A stretch of DNA of 64,000 nt from contig NC_092584.1 of the NCBI RefSeq assembly GCF_016086655.4, positions 7,553,907-7,617,906 on the forward strand, in the 5' to 3' direction. This stretch comes from Lepeophtheirus salmonis (Eukaryota > Arthropoda > Copepoda > Siphonostomatoida > Caligidae). Under the pieces are notes generated by a model. The model had not been told where the DNA came from, did not search any database, and saw only the letters and a program-made list of their open reading frames with translations. A program made the position numbers and the translations under genes. Of this stretch, positions 8,759 through 21,200 are shown piece after piece; position 1 is the first letter of the stretch; the number at the start of each line of letters is the position of its first letter.

Positions 8759-11273
8759 AAATGTATCAATATTAAATTTACATGAATTTGATTTCTCCCA
8801 TTTAAGTAATGATTGGGAATCGCCAAAGCAATTCTATACTTCCATTCACGCCTCCAGCAAGTTTTTTCTTCCGTAAATCGGCATTTTGTAACATACGCAC
8901 TACATTTGCTCTATTTTTGGCGAAGGTATTCTACATAACTTACACTTACATATAGATTTTCATCCTGAACTCAAATCCAAGGTAATTAATTTACTAAAGC
9001 TCCAAAAGACTATGAAATCAAACCGTCATATATTCGGGATGTTCCCCACCAATAATTAATTAATAAACTTAGAGATACATAGGTTTGTAAGGCTGGGTAG
9101 CATACACAGCTTGATGAATGGGCTCAGTAAGCCGTGGAGGATTTATTATTGCCATATTCAATTTTTAATGTTTTTTCTTAAACTATAATTCGCAGTTGCG
9201 AATATTTGAGTACCTACATAACTCTAGTCAAGCTTTATCTTCGAGTTAGTTATATTTAGGTACACATTTGTGGGCCTCAGGCAAAGCCAGTTGAAAAATC
9301 AAAAAGAAAAAAGGGCTTATTGATAACTTTTCACGCTTCTCCCTACTCTTGTCTTTTGTATTTAAATTTCATTTATATGGTATTCTGATCAACCATGCAA
9401 TCGAACAGAGCCAATCCGAATCAATTTTGCGCCCTATGCAAAAAAAGTAGCCATTAATATGTATATTCAATACTGTTTTATAAAGCTGAATATATTAATT
9501 ACCTTAGACATTTACTATATTCTGAGAAAATATAAATACTTCTAATAATATAATAAATATAACATCCATAGCCAATGAAAAATATAAAATTGTCTATGTT
9601 CATACAAAAAGAAAACTGTTGACAAGTGTTACAAAACAAAAATATTACAACTGCACGAATATATTTATAGTTTATTTGATATGTTATTATTATCATCATA
9701 GAAAGGTATGCAATTATTAACTGGTCAGAGAAGTGTATTCATATCGGTTGAAGCCAAAAATATAGACCTGTGATTTGGGACTAATTTTATCCTCTCACAT
9801 GGGAGCATCTGCCCCCTCCACCCCCAAAGTTTTGAATAATGTCTCCGAAAATAAATAATAATAAAAATAGAACCCACCTCTCTGGAGAGTTACAAACTAG
9901 GACCACTGTAGGTATATTGGAGATGAACTCACAGGAGGAATTTAAAACCTTTTGAAAAAATTAGCAAAGTAATTATAAACCAAACAGGGGCCCCTCCGAA
10001 AAAAATCAGCAGAAAATAAAAAAACAAAATCTGACTGATCCCTCGTATATTGGAATATTTTTTTTCCATGAATAAATTTTGGCTTTCATAAAGAAATAAA
10101 AACGTATTTTAATATAATATTAATCAATGATATCATAATACAGTATCGAATAAAATACAATGTAGGATTTTAATATTATGAAAAACATATATAAAATATA
10201 TTTAATTCATTTTAAAAATTGTGAAAAAATAATAGGACAATGATTGTCTATTTGAGAGTTCTTAACTGATAAATAACAGTAGGTATGATTTATTTATTTT
10301 ATTAACTACCGGATGATTTCAGGCCTTTTTTTTTTTTTTTTTTTTTTGACAGAAGGACTGCGGTATACAATAAAGGTAGCGACGTGGAAAAGGTTTCAAA
10401 ATAAAATAAAGCTTCAAATTGTGCTAATAATAAAATTAAAATCTACGGTACATTTTGTCTAAAAATAACAACGCAACCTCTTCATCTCTTTTTTGATGCC
10501 ATTAAATTGGCTTTATTATATAATTTGTAAGTAATAACGATAATATATTATTATATATGTATAACATTACATGAGGTTGTACTTTTTCCATTTGAACAAA
10601 TGGATGTTTACATCCTTTTTTTTAATTATAGGGGCATTTTCAGCATCATATTTACGTATAGAAGTAAAATACTCTTGCAATTTGGTTTGTATTTCATATT
10701 TTTTTTTACGTAATAACAATTAGTTTTGAGGGTTTTGTTATTTTCCTTTTGGGATAATAAAAAAAAAAAAAACATTTTGTTTTGTATTTAAATTTATGAC
10801 TATTTTTTCAACAGGAAATAACCGTCAAAAACAATTAAATGATATAATTACTCATGGTGTTTTTGCTTCAATAATACCTTTTCAATAAAACAAAACGGAT
10901 TGCAAAGGACTGCGTCTACTAACTAGGGCTCAAGGTCAGGTTGAGTCATTTATATAAATTATATTTCTGAGGATACAAAGACAAAGAAATTGATGAAGAA
11001 TTGATTTGTTTTTTATTTTTTGTGGCCTTATTTTTTACTTATTCTCTTTTTATTTATTGATAGAGATTAAAAAAAAGTACCCACAAAGAGGCATAATTAC
11101 TGCTTGTATATATATACAAACAATCATTAAATATATATATACTTTTTGTCTCACTGAAGAAGGAATCATTATTATAAAATTAAGTATAATTATGAAAAGG
11201 ATATGAGCATAATCAGAACAGTGGCATTAATCAATGTGTCCAATCCGAACTTTGATAAGGTATATTGCTATTA
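8759..11273. other. AT-rich intergenic, no gene recognised
   Basis: About 2.5 kb with no frame that resembles a protein. It contains GC-richer patches with CCCCCTCC (9800-9830) and GGGGCCCCTCC (9987-9997), which resemble repeat termini seen elsewhere in the window, and a poly-T tract at 10327-10347. Confidence 0.45.
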
Positions 11274-12148
11274 CAAGGCCTTTAAGCGTTCCGCCGTTTG
11301 GACGTTCCGTTCATTTTTTTATTATTCAGCGTTCATCATTTTGCCATTATTGTCGTTCCGTTCGGCGTTCCAATCATAGGGTAGTACACCTACGACAAGC
11401 AAAATCGTGATTTCCGCTTTGATAGTATTAGGGATGCCTTATTTGAGAACTATGTGTCCGGAATTTTTAGCACAATAAATATGTTTATGAACATTAGCGT
11501 TAAAATGATCTATAACTGATTTAAATCGGTTCATTCATTATGGAGATGGAGGCCAAAATCGCAAAGTATATCCGATTTGATTCGCCCCCTGAACAGCAAT
11601 AAGAAAAGAAAAACTGGACTGTGGACTGGTCGAGAAACTTCAGGAACATTACTTAGCCTTTGTGGTCGACAAGGTTTCGCCAGGCAACGAGACTAAGTTC
11701 TTAGCTCTGCGATGATGGTGGGTATCGTGGCATTAGACTGAAAGAGGATGCCCCTATATTGGTACCCGAAGGACCTGAAAATCGGGGCCAAGGAGTACCA
11801 AGACATCCTCAAGGAGATGGTTTTGCCTGGGTGAAGTTCAACTACCTAGAGAGAAACATTGTATTCTAGTAGGGCTCTGCTCTGGAACACAAGGAGAGGA
11901 CCACACAGCAATGGCTCGATGAGAATTATTCCTATTTATGGGTTCCCTCCTCGCCCGACATGAATCCTCTCGACTATAAAATATAAACTTTGTTTTCTTG
12001 AATTTTTTGTGAGTACTATTAGAACTGAGAGATAAAATCTCATTTTTAGCGTCAGCGTTAAAAAAAATCCGTTTTGTTCAGCGTTCCGTTCATTGAACCC
12101 ACATTCCATGGAACACCGTTCAATTTTGCGTTCCGTTCATAAGCCTGG
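11274..12148. repeat. CGTTCCGTTC-rich repeat ends flanking a mariner fragment
   Basis: The left 120 bp (11274-11378) and the right 110 bp (12045-12148) are both packed with variants of GCGTTCCGTTCATT. The outermost sequences, CAAGGCCTTTAAGCG on the left and CGTTCATAAGCCTGG on the right, are roughly complementary, like TIRs of a hAT-type element. The middle is a mariner transposase fragment, so I infer a mariner insertion or capture inside this repeat. Flanking duplications could not be matched. Confidence 0.4.
11531..11985 (+). pseudogene. mariner/Tc1 transposase fragment
   Basis: A broken frame encoding a mariner-like middle and C-terminal part. It includes WYPKDLKIGAKEYQDILKEM, VLPWVKFNYLE-like residues, RTTQQWLDENYSYLW and then PSSPDMNPLDYKI, with the third catalytic aspartate in NPLDY. 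The second catalytic motif is destroyed (two consecutive stops where QQD is expected). The N-terminus is absent or unrecognisable. Confidence 0.7.
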
Positions 12149-12204
12149 ATATCACACACACCCAACTGGGAATTGGCAATACACCTGCCTGTACGACTAC
12201 TACT

Positions 12205-12385
12205 CTGTCCTTTTACTCCTGAGCGAGAACCCTCCACCTTTTACACCCTAGCGTTTCACACCCCGAACCATCTACCACCAAACTCTTGTTTGCTATTTAT
12301 TGTAATAAGAAGTGAAATGCTTGGTGTAGATGGCATGGGGAGTTAAATGCTAGAGGGTATAAGGACAGCGACGGAAGGGGGGGCT
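12205..12385. repeat. Imperfect inverted repeat (possible MITE core)
   Basis: TGTCCTTTTACTCC ... ACACCCTAGCGTTTCACACC ... ACCATCTACCACCAA (12209-12282) pairs with TTGGTGTAGATGGCATGGGG ... AATGCTAGAGGGTATAAGGACA (about 12319-12368). The arms are about 50-60 bp with mismatches around a 35-bp loop. This is a hairpin-type repeat of unknown class. Confidence 0.5.
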
Positions 12386-13488
12386 TGTCTTCTGGGGGTT
12401 AAGAGCTGAATCAAGTTGAACTACCTGTATATTGTATCTTGCAAACATACCATGACAAATAAACCAAAAAATAACAACTGTCAAAACATTGGTATTTTGA
12501 GTTCATAAAAAAGTATGAAAATTTAATATTTTAAATTTAATTTAATTTTACTAAAAAAAAACATAATAATAATTTAATTGCCTGTTAATAGCTTTATGAA
12601 TTTGGACCTTTTTCTCCGAACAATTCGAAAGTGTTCGTTCTACTCCTCACAGGAGTATACCAAGCTTGAGTCAGATTACATAGTCAAGTTACAAAATCTC
12701 TCGTTTAAGTTTTACTTTTAAGATTGAAAATACAACTAGATAAGATCATTTATCTTTTTTTAAACAGATTGTCCGTTCGTCAAATTAGTCATTCGACAAA
12801 GTGCCTGCACAAGATCAAAGCCCTATTGAATTTCATACCTAATTTTATATCATTGACCATATTAAAAATTATATCGAATCTAATTGTTATCTATCGCTCA
12901 TGACTATTAATGGTTTAATAATGTCTTTTATAAGTGTTACAAACTATATGTATTTATTAATAGAGGATTTTAATTGCTTCAAGCATGATTTAGATTTTAT
13001 TATTATGTAACTAAATTAAATTATATGATAAAGTAATTGCTTTATTATTAAGTAGCAAAGTTAGTTTTTTTTTTGTTTTTCTCACTAGATATATAGAAAT
13101 CCACAATAATAAAATAACAAACCAAAGATTACGCCCAAAGTCACAAATAAAATTTTATTTTCTTAAAAATAAAATACAAAAAATAACAAATTATTATTAT
13201 TATTATTATAGTTGATAACTTTTGTTCTATGCCTTTTAGGCATTATAAGGTGTATGTACCAACATAAAATGTTTATCTATCTTCGTACATAATAACACCC
13301 GTGTGAGGTTTGTGTTTTTGATAATTATTATATTTTGAATTTGTCATCTTCGATTGGATAGATCATATGGTTCCTGACAAGTTTCGTGTAGTGTACATTG
13401 GGAGGTACAATCGTGTACTTTTTGATCACGAAAGAACGAAGTAAAACTTTGCAAGAATGAAAAGAAGTACATAATACATCATTGATTG
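12386..13488. other. AT-rich intergenic with (ATT)n microsatellite
   Basis: No gene seen. There is a short ATT-repeat microsatellite at about 13190-13210. Confidence 0.45.
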
Positions 13489-14005
13489 TGGTTCATTGAA
13501 ATCTGATCACTGACTAATTCAATAATTCAAGATGGTTGACGATCATCTCCAGGATCACTATCAACTCTGTCAGCATGTCCGAAACATTGTTGAGGAAGAA
13601 GGACTCTTTCAAAAATGCCAACTGGATCCAGAGAATTTAAAGAAGGCAGCCCACATTAATCCCCTCAAGTCCGTGAGACTAATGAAAGAGATATCAGGGT
13701 TTCACGCCAGACTTCAAGAGAACTATTAATAAAGAAGGTAGAAAGAGCCTTGTGAGGGTGGAGAGGCCACCTTTTGACAACAGCAATGTAAGAAACCCAT
13801 CTCCTTCGTTGCAACACTCTTTTGAATGACTTTAGAATGAGTCTTTTGAGTTCTTTTTTGACACTTTTGGGGCCAATACAGACCTGATACCAACCCCTGC
13901 ACTACTCCTTTGAGACACTCGGTATCTCGGCTAGAGTGTAAATCATTCAAAACTATAAATAAGAGATTGGATATCGTCATTACTACTGAAAACATTGTCA
14001 TTACA
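13489..14005 (+). mobile_element. mariner family A, copy 1 (5' part)
   Basis: Begins with the family A left TIR (GGTTCATTGAAATCTGATCAC, near 13490) followed by ACTAATTCAATAATTCAAG. The broken transposase includes the frame at 13532-13729 (CQLDPENLKKAAHINPLKSV). A stretch at 13745-13800 (AGAGCCTTGTGAGGGTGGAG) matches the copy at 24800. Homology fades near 14005 and no right TIR was found. Confidence 0.65.
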
Positions 14006-14769
14006 TACCAGTCTGTTAGTAAACATCTAACATGAAATGTTCATTTTTTGTAGGTCATTCAATAATTTATGAGTTATTACAAAAATATCTGACACACTCT
14101 GTAATTACCTAAGATTTTACGCAATAGTCGCCATAAAGATTGAGTTAATTGACAAATGATAAACAGTTATAGAAGAAAGGGGTTTTGTTCCGTTATCCTT
14201 GAACCTCGGACTTAAATACATAGTAACCTAATCATGTCACATTTTTATCAATTAAGTGGGAAAAAGTCCGTTTGACATTCACCTATGATTGAATGGGGAT
14301 ACGTCATTTCTATTATTTGCGACTCAGTTGAGTATTTCTATGAGGGGAAATGTTTTATATGATAATGCAATATTTCATGTGAAAATACGCTTTCAATTAT
14401 CCTGCGTGTTGATCCATAATATCCAGACTCTCAAAAGGAAGTACAATTGAATCTGTATAAAAATAAAATTTGTATTTTTTGTTCTTTCAAAAACACATTA
14501 TTTACTGATTTTGCATAAGAACAGCAACACTTAAAAATATCATGTGAATAAAAATAACTGTTTAGTGTTGCTGAACATAGATTAAAAATAAATAAGTAAA
14601 TAGAAAATTCATCAAATGAACAAATATTTATTATTAAATAATTTTTAGAAGATGTACTTGTTCTAAATTTATCTTGGTTACTTCTCATAAATATTGAACA
14701 ATGCCCCTTTTTAAATGACAAATATATCTAAAATTTATTTATTAACTAAGAAAATATATAGTAATGTGT
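14006..14769. other. AT-rich intergenic, no feature
   Basis: A 96-codon minus frame at 14431-14721 shows no domain or codon bias, so I do not call it a gene. Confidence 0.4.
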
Positions 14770-15060
14770 ATCTCGCGTAGTATAAGAGCAATCAGTTTAC
14801 ACTAGATGGCGTTAGATGGGTATGATTTCATACTACAAAAGTTAGGCGAATGAAAATATGATTAGCATTGATGGTTTTGATTCTGTATGGGCTAATCATG
14901 AGCAACTTGTGTCTCGTGGTTTTACTAATTTTGATGTCAAAGATACACCACGCTCTGGAAGGTCAAATGTCAAAAATGTGAATAAACAATGGAAATAGTC
15001 GAGTCTGACAGTCAGCACTGTTTAGATTGCCATGAAGGTATAGATTAATTGAAAGAGAAA
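14770..15060 (+). pseudogene. mariner transposase N-terminal fragment
   Basis: A plus-strand translation around 14860-14970 reads ...NHEQLVSRGFTNF then DVKDTPRSGRSN, the linker motif of classic mariners between the two helix-turn-helix regions (family consensus near F-x-DVKDxPRSGRP). It continues with a degraded IVESDxxVST segment. The catalytic domain is missing. A sister fragment lies at 49600-49780. Confidence 0.7.
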
Positions 15061-16446
15061 AAAAATCAATTAAAAATAATTGATTTCTTTTTTCTAAAAC
15101 TATTACATGTATATTTTGTAATTAATTCGTCTTAAAATACATACATTATTTAATTACAGCATTGGTCATTCTAATAACCAACAGTTAATTGATACTTTTA
15201 TTTCATTCTCATTTATTAAAAATTATATGGTTATTATGTACTTATAAGTAATATAACTCTGGGTATTTGAACTTTATAATATGCAGAGAATACTTTTATT
15301 TTAGTAATTTGTATTAAAATAGTCAAAAATGACATCATTCATATATCCAGTATCCATGAAATATTCAATCATTGCATGGTCCACATTCCAATGCTGTACG
15401 CAAATCCTCTGTTTAAAAATAGGGATGGGACGATTCATGGGAATCGGACAATAGAGTATTTTTTCTCGAAGCATCGAGAAAATAATGTTTAATTTGCGAT
15501 TACGATTCTTACGTTTTATTATCTATTAATGGTATTCAAGTATTTATGAGAAAAAAAATTATATATATCCCTTAAGATATCAAAAACGACCATCTGAATT
15601 TGTTACTCGAGTCTTATAATTTTATATGCCTGTATAATCATTGATTTTTATCATATATACTTTCTATTTTCTTAGTTATAAAATTGAGTTCCTGTCGGGA
15701 TTCAAAGTGATAGAGAACGCCCCAGTAGCTTTTTTTGTACATGAAACAATCCCTATAGGCTAAGGATAGGTATTTGCAAATGGGTGTCTGGAGGTCCATT
15801 CTGAAAGGTTTGAGAGGTGAAGGGAGCATTAAATGAATGATTTTAATGTCTTGGCTGGGACAGTAGCTATATGTTCCTCTAATACTCTCCATATATCTTA
15901 GAATTTGTATTTTATGAAGTGTGAGAGAACCATATTGAGCGACAATTTGTAGAACCATCTCAGAAAAGCTATAACGTTTATAAGTAGAAATCCAAAAAAA
16001 TCCCAGAAAATGTCGTAGAACACCTAGAAAAAATCTATAAAAGTTTAATTTGGCCCTATGAATAAGTTAATTTGTGAATTACTAGAAAATCATCACCACA
16101 AAACTGTAGGAGTGGTACTTGTTTTTGTGAATTTTATTTTTTATTGTCATAATTTTGATTTTTTGAGGTGATATTGTAAAAAAAAAAAAAAGTTTTAGCG
16201 TGCATAAAAAAAATTCACTCTCCAAATTTTTCTTTATAAAAATAGTTATTTGGTTAAATTTTGATTCTTGTAGATAAAATTTATTTTGACTAATTATTTT
16301 TAATGTTTATATTTGCCATTTATAATAAAAACAAATATTATGTTACAAATGTCAAAAACTCCCCAAACAAAAACAAACAAAAATATCGTATCAACCGCCG
16401 TGATTGTCTAAATCTATAACTATTCAAGTCGACACACGACTACTAG
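15061..16446. other. AT-rich intergenic; possible hAT-like end at 15420
   Basis: TAGGGATGGGACGATTCATG at 15420-15439 resembles the CAGGGATGGG-type termini of hAT-like elements and is echoed at 35386 and, inverted, at 40030. A minus frame of 106 codons (15638-15958) has mixed composition but no motif I recognise. It could be a degraded transposon frame or chance. Confidence 0.4.
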
Positions 16447-16818
16447 TTGGTCCATTCAAATCTAAACACTTACTAATTCAATAATTAATGAAGGTTAAGT
16501 GATTAAAATGAATTCATATTTCGATGTATTAAAGCATAAAGAATTAGTTACAAAACAGAACAAAAACATGAGTTCTTTAGCTTACATACAAGTCGAGAAA
16601 ATGACAGTTGAACGTGTTTGACGAATTTACATGCGTGCATGACAGGGAGGCTACATCTGGAGTGAGTACCAGACCTTCAACTACCACCAAAAAGCTAAGC
16701 CAGCTCAGACACACATCTATTTATTGTATTGTTTTCTTTTAAAATTGTATTCATGATTAACAAGTTATATATCTTGTTGAAGTTTAAAATTCAAAGTGTT
16801 CAGATTTTAATGGAACAC
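16447..16818. mobile_element. mariner family A MITE, copy 2 (about 370 bp)
   Basis: Both TIRs are present: TTGGTCCATTCAAATCTAAA at 16447 and, inverted, GTGTTCAGATTTTAATGGAAC ending at 16817. The left 170 bp and right 140 bp match the ends of the copy at 24410-25275, including AGCTCAGACACACATCTATTTA. The transposase centre is gone. This is a direct-deletion derivative. Confidence 0.75.
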
Positions 16819-17899
16819 TTGGTATTTATCATAATAGGTTTCATAGAAATAGATATATTATTATTAATTGATTTTTTTTCACCAATAATGTGTATTCCAT
16901 TGGCAATCAAAATATTGCTTACATGACGTCAAACTTGACGATTTCCATTATTGTAACCACATTTTCGACGATTGGCATTCCAGATGTTCCATTCCGGATG
17001 TATGCTTGACATTAAAAATACAGAGACGGAATCAACTAAACTAAAATACTGCGTAATTGTCTGTTACTGTATCAGAACCATAATATTACTCACATTTTCA
17101 GCCATTTGGGCTGCATTTTGACCTGGTTCAAAGAAAAACTAAAAAATATGGTGTATTGTCACATATTTTCAATGATTCGACATGGAGTGTATTTTTGAGA
17201 ATGGGATTCAAATTGTGGATCCAATGGAAAGAAAAGATGTAGTTGGAACAGTAAGTATATACGATTCTTTTATAGAATATTAAAGTTGTAAATATTATAC
17301 ATACATTAGTTAAAGGAAATATGATTTTATACGCATAAATGACCCCGTGAGAAGTAGATATTATAAGCGTCAAATATCATTTCTCTACAGTATGAATAAA
17401 TTAAATTATCTCCCCCTCGTATATAATGACACGAGAGCTTACTACTGAAAAAGTCTAGTCAAATGTATATTGAAAATAAAAATAAAAATTATATATATAT
17501 TAGATAAATAATATCTGGATGATGGGTCCATGTTGTAAAGTGTCGTCTATTACTTTGAATAACTATGTAACTGACAAATATTTTGACATTTCCTATATGT
17601 GGACCGTGCGTTCGAGTAAATCATGGAACACAGACATGTGCCGTTCGAGCGATAACTAATTACATATTAGTGGGGATTGTTGAAAATAGATTTTTTTAAT
17701 ATACCTAAGTTAATGAGCATTTACAGATCCCGTGGCCACTTTTGGGAAGGGAAATACGGCCTGTAGGTGGGCTACCACATCTATCGAGTGTGTACACCTC
17801 TACGTGCACATAGGGTATACAGGAGAGGCAGCAAATTTTGGACGACAGGGATGAATTTAGAAATTATGACAATAATTTTATATTTTCATTAATAGGCAA
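16819..17899. other. AT-rich intergenic, no feature
   Basis: No recognisable frame. The minus frame at 17128-17373 (81 codons) has no domain. Confidence 0.4.
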
Positions 17900-18190
17900 A
17901 ATAAAAATATTAACAAAACATGTAGACAAGGTTTTTGGAAAACTTTTTGAACTCGATATGACCACCTTCATTACCAATCACAGCCTTAACACGTCGCATG
18001 AAAGCCATACAGGAGTTGATGACAAACTCCTTTGACAAGTTGTCCCATGCAGCCACTATGGAGGACTTTAGTGAGTCCACATTTAGGTCTGAGGTCTTAT
18101 TGGTTTTTCCTCTCCAATGTGTCCCATATAGAAAAGTCCAGTAGATTCAAATATGATGAGGATGGGGCCATATCTCTCTTTTTTTTTTTT
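17900..18190 (-). pseudogene. mariner transposase C-terminal fragment
   Basis: Minus strand: APSSSYLNLLDFSIWDTLER (third catalytic aspartate in LLDFSIW), then after a frameshift NVDSLKSSIVAAWDNLSKEF and CMAFMRRVKAVIGNEGGHIE, a textbook mariner C-terminus. Upstream (beyond 18190) the match ends in a 20-plus-base T tract (18180-18205). Confidence 0.8.
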
Positions 18191-18205
18191 TTTTTTTTTT
18201 TTTTT

Positions 18206-19159
18206 AGTATTTGAACTTTCTGTTCGATTTTCACGAAAACAATTCCAGCCTCATTTTTTGTAGAGACGTCAATTTTGTTGACATGGAAAGGAAGATGTCA
18301 AAGGTGGTTCTATGAAATAATGCTGACTGACCACATTACCGAACGAATAGTTTGTCAAACAGATCCTTTGCCGAAAAAACTAATAAATATATTTTATGAT
18401 GATTCATGCTGCAGAACAATGAATTATGATTCCCAATCATGTTACTCCCATTTTAAAAGATTATTTGCTAATTATTAGGAACGAATTACAATCATTAAGG
18501 GTTCATTAATTAGTGATTAATTGGCTCACTTCTTTATGTGAATGCTTCAACACTTGGCTAGAACCGCAATTAAAAGCCTTCTAACAAAATAATGACAATG
18601 CCCCAATAAATCCTGGCTTTACAAAAATATAAAATGTATTTTCATATTCGTTGTCCATGTTTGGATTTCTTGGTTGACTATTTTCTGTATTGTTTTTCAA
18701 GAGGACTTATGTAGTGTAAGTTTCTTGTCCAATGACAACACCTTGTTGACAATTAAACTCTCCGAGACGATAATTTATTAATGAATCCTTGCAATTCGTT
18801 GGAAAAAATCAAACATTTTTACTCTTAAAGTTAAATTGACATGAATCGAAAGTATCAGTGAAGTGTTGTAGCATGAATTATCATCAAATATATTCCCTAT
18901 TTTTTTGTCAAATGTTTGTTTGGGAAATGCTCATCCGGAAAACTGTCCCTGTTGCAGTGGTGTTGTCTTTCTGCAGGATGTCCATTCGGTCAATTAGATT
19001 TTGACATCAAAGTTATCGGCAAAGTGTACTAGAGTCATATCATAATTTGGAAAAAAAAAAGTAATTTCATATTGCTCGCTCCTTTTTAACTAAATAAATC
19101 ATGTTCATTATTGGTCACATTGAATCATCCAATAAAGTGTTGTAAAGGTATAAGTGAAT
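18206..19159. other. Intergenic, no gene recognised
   Basis: Possible degraded coding trace on the minus strand near 18930-18985 (RMDILQKDNTTATGTVF), not assignable. Otherwise AT-rich. Confidence 0.35.
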
Positions 19160-19712
19160 GCTACAGCTTGGGTTATTCAATCTTGAATCATCGTGGGTCG
19201 AGTATGGAGGTCTCAAAGGAAGAAAATCGCCATATTTTACGATTTTACTATCTGAAATGAAAAAATACGTCGAAAGTGACAAAGAATATTTATACGTGGC
19301 CCAAACACTTTCAGTTCTTGTTCCACGACTGGGGTTCGAGCGTTTTTTCCCCAGCTTAATTTTACCCTATAAGTTGAACAACTCAACTTTTTGAAGCTGG
19401 TGATCGAAAAGAATCACCAAGCATTAGTTAAAGGAGACAATAACACATCATCAATACAACACCAGGTTGCACACATCTTTGATGACGCACCCGAAACCCA
19501 GAGAGCTCGGATGGGAAGTTCTTATGCATCCACTCTACATTACATACCTGGGACCAAGTGATTATCATCTATTCTTTTTTATTACCAACGCGTGTGGGGG
19601 TTCTAATCTGGCATCAATAGAGGTATTTGAACATGGGTTGTCCAAGATTTTTACAAATAGGTTCAAGAGGTTAGATTCTTCTTGGCAATTAGTTATCGAG
19701 CAGATTTGACTT
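19160..19712 (+). pseudogene. mariner (mellifera/mauritiana-like) transposase remnant
   Basis: The N-terminal frame contains VSKEENRHILRFYYLK, the first helix region of classic mariners. After a deletion the sequence resumes in the catalytic core. The frame at 19467-19709 includes HTSLMTHPKPRELGWEVLMH and GPSDYHLF, which match the mariner hallmark NARPH-SLMT...LGWEVLMHPPYSPDLAPSDYHLF (established). It ends RLDSSWQLVIEQ. The second aspartate (HQDNARPH) has been lost to frame changes (SIQHQVAHIF). This lineage is distinct from the DD37D elements here. Confidence 0.85.
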
Positions 19713-20939
19713 AAATTGAATGACTTGAACTCCTCCTTTAAAGCATTGAAATAAAGCGAAATATACGAAATTACTTTTTTCCCAGCCTGATTTACAACAC
19801 CTCATCCTAAAATCCGACTGTGTATGATTTTCAGGGATCAAATTATTTATATCTATGCTATATCACTAGTTTGTTGAAATAAAAATCCTCACGCTTTGCT
19901 TGAATGCACTGTTGTATATATATGACATGAAAATATACATGAGCTGTCGACATTAAAGTCCTAGCAAAACATGCTTAAAGTGTCTGAATATTTGTAATGA
20001 AAATATAATTACTATTTTTGAGACTCGGTCCAAAACCAAAGTATTTATTTCGGTTCAGTCTTAAATGATTTTTATCTAGAATGATTGGGACTTATTTTGA
20101 CACACTGTAAATATTTTATATGTAATAATAATTTATCTATGAGCAATAAATTATCATCAGGTTATGCTCACACAGGGCTTAAAGATAGGATTGATCCATA
20201 TATTCTTAGATCCGTGTTGGGGCGGATCTTTAGACCCTAATACTTTGGTAAATTTAGGGTACTCAAAATTTAGGATCCATATCCAAAAATAAAATTAGAC
20301 GGATACTCGAAGTTCAAACTTAAATTAAATAAGATCAGGATTATCGTACATTTTTACTTATTACAGATCCCAAAATAATGAATACACCAATGTTATTATT
20401 ATTAAAGCAAACTTATTATTAATTATTATAATTCATTTTATATTTATATTGGACATTTATAGTATCTCGCAATCTCTTCTAAAATAAAACAACAACAGAA
20501 AACGTCCAAAATTATGTGGTAGTTGGCCAATTTTCCAACTTTGGAATTAATATTGGATAATAAATTACAACTGTTCACAGACTAATAAGAACTGATTTGT
20601 ATCCAACCTATCATTGTTAAGAACATTGATAAAATGTACATAAAAATAAAGTTAAACTTTTTTAGAAGGAAAATTTGTGTGACACAATAAAGTAACGACG
20701 TGTGAGATAACTCCGTGTAGAATAACCCCGCAATGCAGCTGTATATCAAAATATCACTCAAATCACTAATAGATAGAGTGCAAGGATTAATAGAAATACA
20801 AGGTTATACAATAACGCGTGCACGACTGATGTTTGACTTCTACCACGCTTTTAATGTTGATGTCATGGTAGGTGAGTGGTTTTGCATGTTTTGTCAAACC
20901 CGGTTTTTCTTTCCGAGCAGTCTGTACGATACATTAAAT
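19713..20939. other. AT-rich intergenic, no gene recognised
   Basis: No domain seen. GACTCGGTCC at 20022 recurs near 58810. Frame 20733-20942 (69 codons) has no motif and overlaps the start of the mariner fragment at 20940. Confidence 0.4.
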
Positions 20940-21200
20940 TGAAAATTCCAGCAATAGTGATGTCAAAATTGAAGTCCAATAGGTTGGCATCTGATGAGTA
21001 GGGGCCGCATTTTCATTTGGCCAGAAAGGCAAGTTGTCCTCCAACCACTTCTGGGCCTTTTAGGATGCATATGCAGACGCACCATCTTACTAAAACACCA
21101 CGTTCATGTCCGGGTAGTTGGTCTGGACCCATTGTAAGAACTTCCTCTTGCCAGCGTCGTGGAACAGTGGGCGGACCAAAATTCGTTTGTTACGTCTAGA
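20940..21200 (-). pseudogene. mariner transposase core fragment
   Basis: Minus strand: FLQWVQTNYPDMNVVF, two stops where QQ is expected, then DGASAYAS (second catalytic aspartate), KAQKWLEDNLPFWPNE and, frame-shifted, SDANLLDFNFDITI (third aspartate region). This is close to the family consensus FQQDGAPAHTAKKTQKWL...PFW. The ends were not found. Confidence 0.75.

Noticed and set aside
18180..18205. Long T tract as a retrotransposon poly-A tail
   Set aside because: No retroelement coding sequence lies beside it and no target duplication was seen. The neighbour is a mariner fragment, and homopolymers are common throughout.
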